DNA from: CAWKDG01 sp963848355 | Lineage (GTDB): Bacteria; Actinomycetota; Acidimicrobiia; Acidimicrobiales; UBA8190 | NCBI GenBank assembly: GCA_963848355.1 | Contig: CAWKDG010000006.1 | Span: 1-64,000 of the forward strand | Reading direction: 5' to 3' | Length of the DNA stretch: 64,000 bases | Part shown: positions 16,904 through 25,986 of the stretch, one piece after another | Layout of the letters: each line of letters starts with the position of its first letter | Position numbering within the stretch: position 1 is the first letter of the stretch | Notes under the pieces: model-generated | What the model saw: only the letters and a program-made list of their open reading frames with translations | The model's database searches: none | What the model was told of the DNA's origin: nothing | Program-made: the position numbers and the translations under genes

Positions 16904-17536
16904 TCAGGCGGCGTGATGCCCACGGGACGCGTCGTCCACCAACAGCGCCGAGCGCAGCAGGCTGAGGATCTCCTGGCGCCGCCGCACGAGCGAACGGGCC
17001 GACGGTTCTTCGCCGAGGGCGCGTAGTACCTCGACCTCGGTGACCATGCCGATCACGGTGGAGTAGATGGCCAGCAGGAGCAGGCGCGGCTCGTGGCGGC
17101 GCATGGCGCCGGCGTCCATCTCCGCTTCGAGGAAGGCGGACGCCCGACCGACGAGAGGATCGAGGGCCAGCGTCAGACGCGTCGCCGCCGGGGGGCCCAG
17201 TCGACCCACCTCGCGCACCAGGCCGAGCAACTCGGGACGTCGGGCCGCCAACCGGAAGACCGAACGGACGACGGCTTCGATGCGGGCCCAGCCACCCCCG
17301 GCCCGGGCCAGCGACGCCTCGAGGGCCTCGGCCAGCTCGTCGGCCGACCGGTCGATCAACGCCTCGAGGAGGACGTCCTTGGAGGAGAACCAGTACAGGA
17401 TGGACTGCTTGCGCATCCCGAGGCCGTCGGCCAGCGCGTCGAGGGAGGTCGCCTCGTAGCCTCGGGACCCGAAGGAGACGAGAGCGGCGTCGAGGATCCG
17501 GTCCGCCGTCGCTCCTGCCCGTCTCCCACCGTCCAT
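16904..17536 (-). CDS. TetR-family repressor of the lipid operon
   Basis: A 210-residue TetR protein. The N-terminal HTH is clear (ADRILDAALVSFGSRGYEATSLDALADGLGMRKQSILYWFSSKDVLLEALI at about 11-60), and the ligand domain is helical. It is divergent from the acyl-reductase operon with only 20 bases between start codons, which hold a perfect palindrome, so it most likely represses both itself and the operon in response to an acyl ligand. The lack of a ribosome site suggests a leaderless message. Confidence 0.9.
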   Translation of the reverse strand: MDGGRRAGATADRILDAALVSFGSRGYEATSLDALADGLGMRKQSILYWFSSKDVLLEALIDRSADELAEALEASLARAGGGWARIEAVVRSVFRLAARRPELLGLVREVGRLGPPAATRLTLALDPLVGRASAFLEAEMDAGAMRRHEPRLLLLAIYSTVIGMVTEVEVLRALGEEPSARSLVRRRQEILSLLRSALLVDDASRGHHAA

Positions 17537-17551
17537 CTACCATATGGTAGA
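17536..17551. promoter_or_regulatory. TetR operator palindrome
   Basis: TCTACCATATGGTAGA is a perfect 16-base palindrome lying exactly between the two divergent start codons (17534-17536 and 17557). Its position and symmetry make it the probable site for the adjacent TetR protein. Confidence 0.85.
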
Positions 17552-17556
17552 CAGAG

Positions 17557-20046
17557 ATGGTGCCCGAGGTGCGTACCCCTCCGTCGGAATCGTTGTCGGT
17601 GACGGCCGCCCTGGCCGGGACCCGCATCCTGGTCACCGGGGCCACGGGGTTCCTCGGGACCGCCGTGGTGGAGCGCCTTCTGCGCTCGGTCCCCGACTGC
17701 GAGGTGGTCGTCCTCGTGCGGCCCACCCGCCGCCTTTCGGCGGTGGAGCGCACGGCACGCGAGATCGTGCGCAACGACTGCTTCGACCGCCTGCGGGCGG
17801 AGTGGGGCGACGAGTTCGCCGACCGGGTGCGGCGTCGCCTCGTCTCCGTGTCGGGCGACGTGGGCCGCGACGGGCTCGGCCTCGACGACGAGGGGAGGCG
17901 GGTCCTGGCGGCGTGCGACATCGTCATCCACTCCGCCGCCACCGTCTCGTTCGACGCTCCCCTCGACACCGCCGTGGAGGTCAACCTGCTGGGGCCGTCA
18001 CGCGTCGCCGCCGCCATCGGGTCCGTGGTCGGGGCCCGGCTCGAGGCGTACCCCGGCCGGGGGCCCACCCACCTCGTCACCGTGTCGACCGCCTATGTGG
18101 CCGGCACCCACCAGGGCGAGGCCACCGAGACCCTGTTCACCGAGGCCGTGAGCTCGGGGGCGAGGGCACGGACCCACACCACGGTGACCACCGATGTCGA
18201 CATCGCCGCCGAGATCGACTCGGCGCGACGGTTGCGCGCCGACCTCGAGGCCGAATCGCGCCGTCCCGGCCCGCTCGGTCGTTTCACGAAGGCGGCACGC
18301 GCCGAGCTGGGGGCGGCGGGGACCCACGTCCTGGCCGAACGGGCCGAGAAGCTGCGCGAAGACTGGGTCCGCAAGCAGCTGGTCGACGCCGGTCGGGCCC
18401 GGGCCCAGGCCCTCGGATGGCCCGATGCCTACGCCTTCACCAAGGCCCTGGGCGAGCGTGCCCTCGTCGCCTCCCACGGCGAGACCCCCATCACCGTGGT
18501 GCGGCCCTCGATCATCGAATCGGCCCTGGCCGAACCCCGGCCCGGCTGGATCCGCGGCTTCCGGATGGCCGAGCCGATCATCGTGTCGTACGCCCGGGGG
18601 TTGCTGAAGGAGTTCCCCGGGATCCCCGAAGGGGTCGTCGACGTCGTCCCCGTCGATCTGGTGGTGGCCGCCATCGTGGCCGTGGCCGCCGCCGGACCCG
18701 ACCCCGCCGGCGCCAGCGTCTACCAGGTGGCATCGAGCGTCCGGAACCCGCTGCGCTACGGACAGCTGGTCGACCTCGTCCAGTCGTGGTTCACCGAGCA
18801 CCCCCTGTACGACACCGACGGCCAACCGATCGTCGTCCCCGAGTGGTCGTTCCCCGGACGCGGACGCGTCCAGCGCCAGCTGCGCCGGGCCACGACCGCC
18901 TTCGGTGTGGCCGAGCGCATCCTGGCCGTCCTTCCCGTCCGGGGGGAGCGCGCCGACCTGGCCGCCCGCCTCGAGGACCAGCACACGCAGGCCGAACGGG
19001 CCCTCGGGTACGTCGAGCTGTACGGCGCCTACACCGAGACCGAAGCGCACTTCCGCGTCGACCGCCTGCTGGCCCTGTGGGACCGTCTGGCGCCGGACGA
19101 GCGGGAGATCTTCTGCTTCGACCCGGCCGTCATCGCCTGGCCCCACTACGTCCACGACGTCCACCTCCCGTCCGTGGTCGAGCACGCCCGGGTGCGGTCG
19201 ACGCCGGCCAAGTCGACCATGGTCAGCCGAACCGACCGGGCCCAGAGGGCGATCCTGTCCCCCGATCGGCATCTGGCCGCCTTCGACCTCGAGAACACGC
19301 TGATCGCCTCCAACGTCGTCGAGTCCTATGCCTGGTTGGCCAGCCGCCATCTCCCCGCCGGTGAGCGCGTCACCTTCACCGCCCGCCTGCTGCGCGAGGC
19401 ACCGGCGCTGCTCGCCCTCGACCGCCGCGACCGCGGTGATTTCCTGCGCAGCTTCTACCGCCGCTACAAAGGCGCCTCGGCCCAGATGCTGCGTGACGAC
19501 TCGTGGGACCTCTTCCACCAGATGCTCCTCACCAAGTCGTTCCCGGCCGGGTTCGCCCGGGTCCGGGCCCACCGCGCCCTCGGGCACCGCACCGTGCTCA
19601 TCACCGGTGCCCTCGACTTCGTGGTCGAGCCGCTGCGGCCGCTGTTCGACGAGGTGGTGTGCGCCTCTCTCGGGGTCGACGACGCCGGACGGTTCACCGG
19701 GAGGCTCGACAATCGCCCCCCCACGGGCGAGGCGCGCGCCCTCGTCCTGGCCCGCTACGCGGCCGACACCGGCCTCGACCTCGGGGAGTCGGTGGCCTAC
19801 GCCGACTCGACGTCGGACCTGCCTCTGCTCGAGTGCGTCGGGTTCCCCGTGGCCGTGAACCCCGAGGCGCGGCTGGCCGCTGTGGCCCGGCGCCGGGGAT
19901 GGCACGTGGAGCACTGGGACAAGGCGGGCGGGGGCGGGGGCCGCCCGGTGCTGCCCATGGGTCCGCTCGACCACGGCGTGTCGCGCTGGTGGACGCGCGT
20001 GGAAGGCGCGCTCGACACCCTGACGGCCGGGGCGGGCGAACGGTGA
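17557..20046 (+). CDS. Fatty acyl-CoA reductase fused to HAD-IB phosphatase
   Basis: An 829-residue fusion. Residues 15-420 form an extended SDR/thioester-reductase domain with the NAD(P) motif TGATGFLG and active-site YAFTK (Tyr-x-x-x-Lys), as in FAR/Lys2-type reductases that turn acyl thioesters into aldehydes or alcohols. Residues 570-815 form a HAD-IB hydrolase: motif I DLENT, motif II ITGAL, motif IV YADSTSDLPLL and the ending VNPEARLAAVARRRGW. Such fusions occur in mycobacteria and relatives. It begins the TetR-controlled operon and overlaps the next start (GTGA). Motif I reads DxExT rather than the usual DxDxT, so phosphatase activity is uncertain. Confidence 0.85.
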   Translation: MVPEVRTPPSESLSVTAALAGTRILVTGATGFLGTAVVERLLRSVPDCEVVVLVRPTRRLSAVERTAREIVRNDCFDRLRAEWGDEFADRVRRRLVSVSGDVGRDGLGLDDEGRRVLAACDIVIHSAATVSFDAPLDTAVEVNLLGPSRVAAAIGSVVGARLEAYPGRGPTHLVTVSTAYVAGTHQGEATETLFTEAVSSGARARTHTTVTTDVDIAAEIDSARRLRADLEAESRRPGPLGRFTKAARAELGAAGTHVLAERAEKLREDWVRKQLVDAGRARAQALGWPDAYAFTKALGERALVASHGETPITVVRPSIIESALAEPRPGWIRGFRMAEPIIVSYARGLLKEFPGIPEGVVDVVPVDLVVAAIVAVAAAGPDPAGASVYQVASSVRNPLRYGQLVDLVQSWFTEHPLYDTDGQPIVVPEWSFPGRGRVQRQLRRATTAFGVAERILAVLPVRGERADLAARLEDQHTQAERALGYVELYGAYTETEAHFRVDRLLALWDRLAPDEREIFCFDPAVIAWPHYVHDVHLPSVVEHARVRSTPAKSTMVSRTDRAQRAILSPDRHLAAFDLENTLIASNVVESYAWLASRHLPAGERVTFTARLLREAPALLALDRRDRGDFLRSFYRRYKGASAQMLRDDSWDLFHQMLLTKSFPAGFARVRAHRALGHRTVLITGALDFVVEPLRPLFDEVVCASLGVDDAGRFTGRLDNRPPTGEARALVLARYAADTGLDLGESVAYADSTSDLPLLECVGFPVAVNPEARLAAVARRRGWHVEHWDKAGGGGGRPVLPMGPLDHGVSRWWTRVEGALDTLTAGAGER

Positions 20047-21263
20047 AGGCTCTCCTGATCGAGCGCAGCCTGCCCCGCTTCGCCGCCGCCCGCCTCGTCT
20101 CGTCGATCGGCGGGACGGGGACGAGCGCGGCGGTCGGACCGCTGCGACTCACCGACCTCGAGGCCCCCGAGCTCCCCGCGCCCGGCTGGCACCGGGTGCG
20201 GCCGCTGCTGGCGGGGATCTGCGGGTCGGACCTGGCCACGTTGGACGGGCGCAGCTCGCGCTACTTCGAGGACATCGTGAGCTTCCCCTTCGTGCCCGGC
20301 CACGAGATCGTGGGGGTGGTCGAGGGAGCCGACGGCGACGGGCCGCTGGCGCCGGGGACCCGTGTGGTGGTGGAGCCCGTCCTCGGATGCGTGGCCCGCG
20401 GCATCGATCCACCGTGCCCGGCCTGCGCCGAGCGTCGGGTGGGCGGGTGCGAGCGCGTCGCCTTCGGCCACATCGCCCCCGGCCTGCAGATCGGCTTCTG
20501 CACCGACACCGGCGGCGGCTGGTCGCACGCCGGGCTCGTGGCCCACGGGACGCAACTCCATCCCGTTCCCGACGCGCTGAGCGACGACGACGCCGTGATG
20601 GTCGAGCCGACGGCCTGCGCCGTGCACGCCGCGCTGGCCGCCGCCGTCGAGCCGGGGGACACCGTCGCCGTTCTCGGTGGTGGCACCGTCGGGCTCACCA
20701 CGACGGCGGCGCTGCGCCAACTGGCCACGCCCGGGGCACTGCTGGTGGGGGCGAAGTACGAGCATCAGCGCGATCTGGCCGGCGAGCTCGGGGCCGATCT
20801 GGCCGTGACCCCGGCCCAGCTGTCGCGCGCCGTGCGGCGCCGGTCGCGCTCGCTCACCACGTCGGGACATCTGACCGGCGGGGCCGACGTCGTCGTCGAC
20901 TGTGTCGGCAGTGCCGAGTCGCTGTCCCAGGCGCTGGCCATGGTGCGCCCGCGGGGGCGGGTCGTCCTCGTGGGGATGCCGGGCCGGACGACCCTCGACC
21001 TGGCCTCGCTGTGGCACCGGGAGGTGACGCTGGCCGGCGCCTACGCCTACGGGTCCGAGCGGTCGGGCGGGGCGGTGCGACGCACATTCGACATCGCCAT
21101 GGAAGTCGTCGCCGCCGCCCGTCTCGGTCGCCTGGTGTCGGCCCGCTACCCCCTGGAGCGTTTCGAGGAAGCGGTGGCCCACGCCGGCGGAGCCGGCAAG
21201 CGCGGAGCGGTGAAGGTCGTCTTCGAGATGCACCCACGCCGTCGGAAAGGACTGGCCTCATGA
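20043..21263 (+). CDS. Zinc-dependent alcohol dehydrogenase (MDR family)
   Basis: A 406-residue medium-chain dehydrogenase. Catalytic zinc ligands are in GICGSD and GHEIVGVVEG. A structural-zinc-like cysteine cluster follows (CPACAERRVGGC), and a Rossmann motif VAVLGGGTVGLTTT begins near residue 210. It would interconvert alcohols and aldehydes with NAD(P). In this operon it probably works on the products of the acyl reductase. Its start and stop overlap its neighbours by 4 bases, so the operon is translationally coupled. Confidence 0.88.
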   Translation: MKALLIERSLPRFAAARLVSSIGGTGTSAAVGPLRLTDLEAPELPAPGWHRVRPLLAGICGSDLATLDGRSSRYFEDIVSFPFVPGHEIVGVVEGADGDGPLAPGTRVVVEPVLGCVARGIDPPCPACAERRVGGCERVAFGHIAPGLQIGFCTDTGGGWSHAGLVAHGTQLHPVPDALSDDDAVMVEPTACAVHAALAAAVEPGDTVAVLGGGTVGLTTTAALRQLATPGALLVGAKYEHQRDLAGELGADLAVTPAQLSRAVRRRSRSLTTSGHLTGGADVVVDCVGSAESLSQALAMVRPRGRVVLVGMPGRTTLDLASLWHREVTLAGAYAYGSERSGGAVRRTFDIAMEVVAAARLGRLVSARYPLERFEEAVAHAGGAGKRGAVKVVFEMHPRRRKGLAS

Positions 21264-22847
21264 GCCCTCGACCGGGATTCGTCCTCGAGGTCGACCGATC
21301 CACCCCGCCCACCTTGTTCTGGCACGGCGAGGGCTTCCACCTCGAGACGCTGCCGACAGGCAGTCGGGTGCTGTACCCGCCCGAACCGCTCGACCCGCTC
21401 GCCGATCCGGTCGGCACCATCCGCCACGCCCTGCTCCACCCGCACGGCGACGCCGAGCCGCTGCCGGCGCTGCTGCGGCCGGGGATGCGGCTCACGATCG
21501 CCTTCGACGACGTGTCGCTGCCGTTGCCCCCGATGCGCAGTCCCGACGCCCGCCAGCTGGTGATCGAGCAGGTCCTCGACCTGGCCGCCGAGGCGGGGGT
21601 CGACGACGTCGTCCTCGTCTGTGCGCTGGCCCTGCACCGCCGCCTGACCGAGGCCGAACTGCGCCACGTGGTGGGCGACCGCGTCTACGACGCCTTCGCA
21701 CCGCACGGTCTGCTGCAGCAGCACGACGCCGAGGACCCGGACAACTTGATCCACCTGGGCCTCACCGACCACGGCGAGGACGTCGAGATCAACAAGCGGG
21801 CGGCCACGTCGGATCTGCTGGTCTACGTGAACATCAACCTGGTGGCCATGGACGGCGGTCACAAGTCGGTGGCCACGGGCCTGGCCAGCTACCGCAGTCT
21901 CCGCCACCACCACAACGCCAAGACGATGCAGCAGAGTCGCTCCTTCATGGACCAGCACCGCTCGGAGCTGCACTCGTCGAACTGGCGGATGGGGCGGCTG
22001 ATCGCCGACGCCGGGGTGAAGGTCTTCCAGATCGAGACCAATCTGAACACCGACACCTTCCCCCCCCAGCTGCGGTTCCTCGAGCGCCGCGAATGGGAGT
22101 GGTCGACCGCGCGACCGCGCCGCCTTCATGACGACATCGGCGGCCCTGGCCCGCACACCCGACCGCCTGGCCCGACAGATCTTCCACTCCGTGCGCTCGC
22201 CCTACCGGATCACGAGCGTCCAGGCCGGCGAGGTCGAGGCGGTGCACGCCCGGACCACGGAGAACGTCTACGCCCAGCAACTGGTGGCCGTGGAGGGCCA
22301 GACCGACATCCTCACCCTCGGACTCCCCTTCATCTGCCCCTACAACGTGAACTCGATCATGAACCCGATCCTCGTGGCCTGCCTGGGGCTCGGCTACTTC
22401 TTCAACATGTACCGGGGCCGGCCACTCGTCCGCGAGGGCGGGGTGGTGATCATGAGCCATCCGACCCCGTGGTCCTTCCATCCCGGACACCATCCGAGCT
22501 ACATCGACTTCTTCGAACAGGTCCTGGCCGAGACGACCGACCCGGCCGAGGTGGGGAAGTACGAGGAGGCCTACGCCACCGACCCGTGGTACGTCCACCT
22601 CTACCGCACCGGGAACGCCTACCACGGCGTCCATCCGTTCTACATGTGGTACTGGTGCGCGCACGCGCTCGAGCACCTGGGCGGCGTGATCATCGTGGGC
22701 GGGGACCGCGCCGCGGTCAGGCGTCTCGGTTTCACCCCGGCCTCCTCCATGGCCGACGCGCTGGAGATGGCCGGTGACATCGTCGGGCGCGATCCGTCGC
22801 TCACCCATCTGCACTCTCCGCCGCTGCTCATGGCGGACGTGTCGTGA
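21260..22847 (+). CDS. LarA-like (DUF2088) protein, one frameshift
   Basis: About 528 residues in two frames that join near 22110-22125. The first part shows the lactate racemase N-domain pattern (TIAFDDVSLPLP, then VDDVVLVCALALHRRLTEAEL, NKRAATSDLLVYVNIN, MDGGHKSVATGL). The second (RQIFHSVRSPYRITSVQAG, LPFICPYNVNS, DFFEQVL) completes it. LarA enzymes are racemases using a nickel-pincer nucleotide cofactor made by LarB, LarC and LarE, none of which are here, so substrate and cofactor are open. It overlaps both neighbours by 4 bases. The break is probably a read error in a run rich in C and G. Confidence 0.75.
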
Positions 22848-23761
22848 GGGCGCGCACAGGGGCCCGATTCCCGAGGTCCCCGTTCCCCTGGTCGTCGCCC
22901 CACTGGCCCGACGGTGTCGAGCGCGACGCCCCCGAACGGAAGCTCGGTGTCGACTACGACACCGAGTGGGCGCGCCGCTATCCGGCCCGCCTGTTGCGGG
23001 CCGTGCTGCTCGACAACGTGACCCGACCCCTGGCCCACGCCATCGCCGCCCCCGAGGTGCGGGGGGCCGAGATGCTCGAGCTGGTCGAGACCCCGGCCAT
23101 CTTCGTGGCCAACCATGCCAGCCACCTCGACACCGGTCTCCTGCTCTCCATCTTGCCCCGGCGCTTCCGGCACAAGGCGGTGGTGGTCGGCGCCGCCGAC
23201 TACTTCTTCGACCGGCGCTGGAAGGCGCATCTGTTCGCCCTCGGGCTCGGAGCCATCCCCATCGAGCGCCACAAGGTGAACCGCAAGTCGGCCGATACCG
23301 CCGCCACCCTGCTCGAGGAGGGATGGAACCTGATCATCTTCCCCGAGGGCGGTCGCTCCCCCGACGGCTGGTTCCAGGAGTTCCGCGGCGGAGCCGCCTA
23401 CCTGGCCCGGCGCACGGGCCGCCCCGTCGTCCCCGTCCACATCGAGGGCACCTGGCGGATCCTGCCCAAGAACGGCGGGCGACTGCGCCGCCACCAGACC
23501 CGGATCACGTTCGGAACCCAGCTCTCCCCGGCCGAGGGCGAGGACGCCCGCCGATTCGGGACGCGCATCGAGACGACGCTCGCCACCATGGCCGACGAAG
23601 GACGGACCGACTGGTGGACGGCCCGGCGACGCGCGGCGGCGGGCACGACGCCGTCGCCGCGCGGACCCGAGGCGGCGCCGTGGCGCCGGGCGTGGGCGCT
23701 CGGACCCGATCCCCGCGACACCGGTGACGGCGACGACGGCCGGTGGGCCGTCAATCGGTGA
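22844..23761 (+). CDS. PlsC-type lysophospholipid acyltransferase
   Basis: A 305-residue glycerolipid acyltransferase with the H-x4-D motif NHASHLD (about 85-91), the substrate motif FPEGGRS (about 167-173) and PVHIEGT (about 199). The family transfers acyl groups from acyl-CoA or acyl-ACP to a hydroxyl. As the last gene of the operon it may esterify the alcohol or glycerol product of the upstream enzymes. The last 60 residues are Arg/Pro-rich and probably disordered. It converges on gatD with a gap of 18 bases. Confidence 0.85.
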   Translation: MRARTGARFPRSPFPWSSPHWPDGVERDAPERKLGVDYDTEWARRYPARLLRAVLLDNVTRPLAHAIAAPEVRGAEMLELVETPAIFVANHASHLDTGLLLSILPRRFRHKAVVVGAADYFFDRRWKAHLFALGLGAIPIERHKVNRKSADTAATLLEEGWNLIIFPEGGRSPDGWFQEFRGGAAYLARRTGRPVVPVHIEGTWRILPKNGGRLRRHQTRITFGTQLSPAEGEDARRFGTRIETTLATMADEGRTDWWTARRRAAAGTTPSPRGPEAAPWRRAWALGPDPRDTGDGDDGRWAVNR

Positions 23762-23779
23762 TGGCGGCGTAGGCGCCGC

Positions 23780-24578
23780 TCAGGACCGGCGTACCCCGAC
23801 CAATCGCCGCCAGGCGGCGGCGGCCCGCGCCGCTCCCCCGCTCCCACCGGTGACGGCGGCCAGACGCTCGTCGTGCAGGGCCAGCTCCTCGGCGTCGTCG
23901 AGAGGTTCCGGTACCGCACCGGTGGCCAGGGCCAGGAGCATGTCGGCCAAACTCGGATTGCGGGCCAGGACGGGACCGTGCATGGTAGGTCCCGATGACC
24001 CGACCGGCCCGCGCCCCGTCGGTGCCCGAGCCGTCGCCGTTGCCGACGCCGGCAGAGGACGTGCGCCAGCGGGCGCGCCGAGGCGCCGAGCGTCGTGACC
24101 CCGGCGTGGTTCTCGAACCCGGTGAGGCGATCGAGACGGACCCCGGCCGGCGACGGTGCCACGACGTCCCCGACGGCGACGGCGACGGGCTCGGCCACGA
24201 GCTCACCCACGCAGCGCCGGCCCGGGCCCCTCGCCGTGTCGACGTCGAGCAGGCCCACCCCGGCATGAGGACGACCGTCGGGACCGGGGAACGACGAGCC
24301 CAGGATCTGGTACCCGGCGCAGACGGCCAGGACGGTGGCGCCTCCGGCCACGGCCGCCGCCAGGACGCCGTCGGCCAGTCGCTCGGCCGCCTGGATCTGC
24401 GGTCCGTCCTCTCCGCCCCCGATGCAGTAGAGATCGGCGCCCCCGCGGCAGCGGTGCGTCCGACGGGGCCAGGACGAGCTCGACGGGGATGCCGCGCCAG
24501 GCGGCGCGGGCGGCCAGCACCAAGCCGTTGCCGCCGTCGCCGTAGGTGCCGAGAAGGTCGGGGATAGATCACCACCAC
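23780..24578 (-). CDS. gatD: GatD lipid II glutamine amidotransferase, frameshifted
   Basis: A class I glutamine amidotransferase of the CobQ/GatD type. From GTG at about 24578 the protein reads VVVIYP; a one-base correction gives LLGTYGDGGNGLVLAARAAWRG. The next parts are YCIGGGEDGPQ, then the nucleophile motif VLAVCAGYQILG, then GFENHAG, GTYHA, and GPVLARNPSLADMLLA at the end. With MurT it amidates the D-Glu of lipid II. At least three indels are needed. murT lies immediately upstream with overlapping stop and start, the normal arrangement. Confidence 0.8.
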
Positions 24579-25904
24579 CCGCAGAGCCGACGGGCCGTGG
24601 TCGCAACGGCGCCATCCGTCGTCGCCGGCGTCGGCACCGGTCGCGCCGGCACCACCGGGGGCACGCCGTCGGCGCCGTGGCCGCCGCGGCCCTCGGCCGG
24701 CGGCGGGCCCGGCCACGGAGGCGGCGCAGGTCCTGGAAGGCGGTGTAGTTCCCCACGTACTCGACCCGCCCGGCACCCGACGCGCCCAGAGCGCGTCGAG
24801 CTGGTGGGGCACGGTGAGGTGGGCCACGCCGGCGTAGCGCAGCCGCACGGCCAGGTCGCGGCGACGGTCGCCGGTGGCCACCACCAGTCGGCCGGCCAGG
24901 CGCTCGAAGGCGACGTCCCACAGCCAGGACGGGTCATGGCCGTCGGCGATCCGGGCGTTGATCCCGATCACGACCGGATCGGTGCCCCCGTCGAGCAGGT
25001 CGAGGAGCTCCGCCCACCCCGCCGGGTTCTTGGCCAGCAGCAGCCGGGCCGTCACGCCGGCGTGGGTCACCGTGGCGAAACGCCCTTCGACGTCGGTGAC
25101 CGACGCCATGGCGTCGAGGGCGTCGGCCTCGTCCACACCGAGGACACCGGCGGCCACGGCGGCCACGGCCGCGTTGGCCCGGTTGGCCCGGCTCGGCAGT
25201 GACAGGTCGAGCGCGAGGCGGCGCCCGTCGGCCGTCACGAGCTCGTCGCCGCGAGGCGGGCGTCGGGATGGGGACGGGTGAAGCCGCAGACGCACGACCA
25301 TCCGTCGACGGCGGCACCGGGACGGGGAAGACGATCTGCCCGTCGCAGGCCGGGCAGCCGACGGCGTCGCCCCGCCACAGGAGGCCGGCCGCCACCCAGA
25401 TCACCTTGGGGGCGGCGCCCCGCCGCCCACACCACCAGCGGGTCGTCGGCGTTGGCCACCACCGTGGTCTCGAGACCCGACCAAGGCCTGGCGCCAGCGG
25501 TTGGCCACCATCCGGACCTCGCTCACCCGGTCGAGCTGATCGCGCGACAGGTTGAGCAGGGCCACCACCCGGGGCGCCACCGCCGCCGCCACCGGCGCCG
25601 AGATAGCCCTCGTCGACCTCGAGGACGGCCGGCGCCCCCGGTGGCGACGCGGCCAGGGCCACGGCCAGTCCCGGAGGCAGGTTGGCGCCCGCCGACGAGG
25701 TGGCCACCCGGCGCGGCACCGCCGAGGGCGGCGGCCAGGAGGTGGGTGGTCGTCGTCTTGCCGTTGGTCCCGCTCACCAGGGCCACCCGGCGGTCGGCGG
25801 CCAGACGCGCCGAGAAGGTCGGGAGCGAGAAAGAGCCCGACCCGACCGCCGATGACCGATCCGCCGCCGCACCCCAGCCGCCGCGACGCGGCGCTCACCG
25901 CCAC
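24569..25904 (-). CDS. murT: MurT Mur-ligase-like amidotransferase subunit, many frameshifts
   Basis: A Mur ligase of the MurT type spread over three frames. The N terminus is SRRLGCGGGSVIGGRVGLFLAPDL, the ATP loop VSGTNGKTTTTHLL, then NLSRDQLDRVSEV, the zinc-ribbon motif GCPACDG and CVCGF, then ANRANAAVAAVAAGVLGVD, WAELLDLLDGG, and the DUF1727 end YVGNYTAFQDLRRL. It activates the lipid II glutamate so GatD can amidate it. Six or more indels in a housekeeping gene argue for sequencing or assembly error here rather than real decay. Confidence 0.8.
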
Positions 25905-25986
25905 CGCCGCCCGTCCGGCCCAGCGCGGCCCGGGCGGGCGGGCGGGACGCGCCGCGGCGAGACCCCGCCTGCCCCGGGCGGCGGAC

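Noticed and set aside
17998..19974. Long minus-strand frame opposite the acyl reductase
   Set aside because: Antisense shadow of a gene with clear domains; composition is low complexity.
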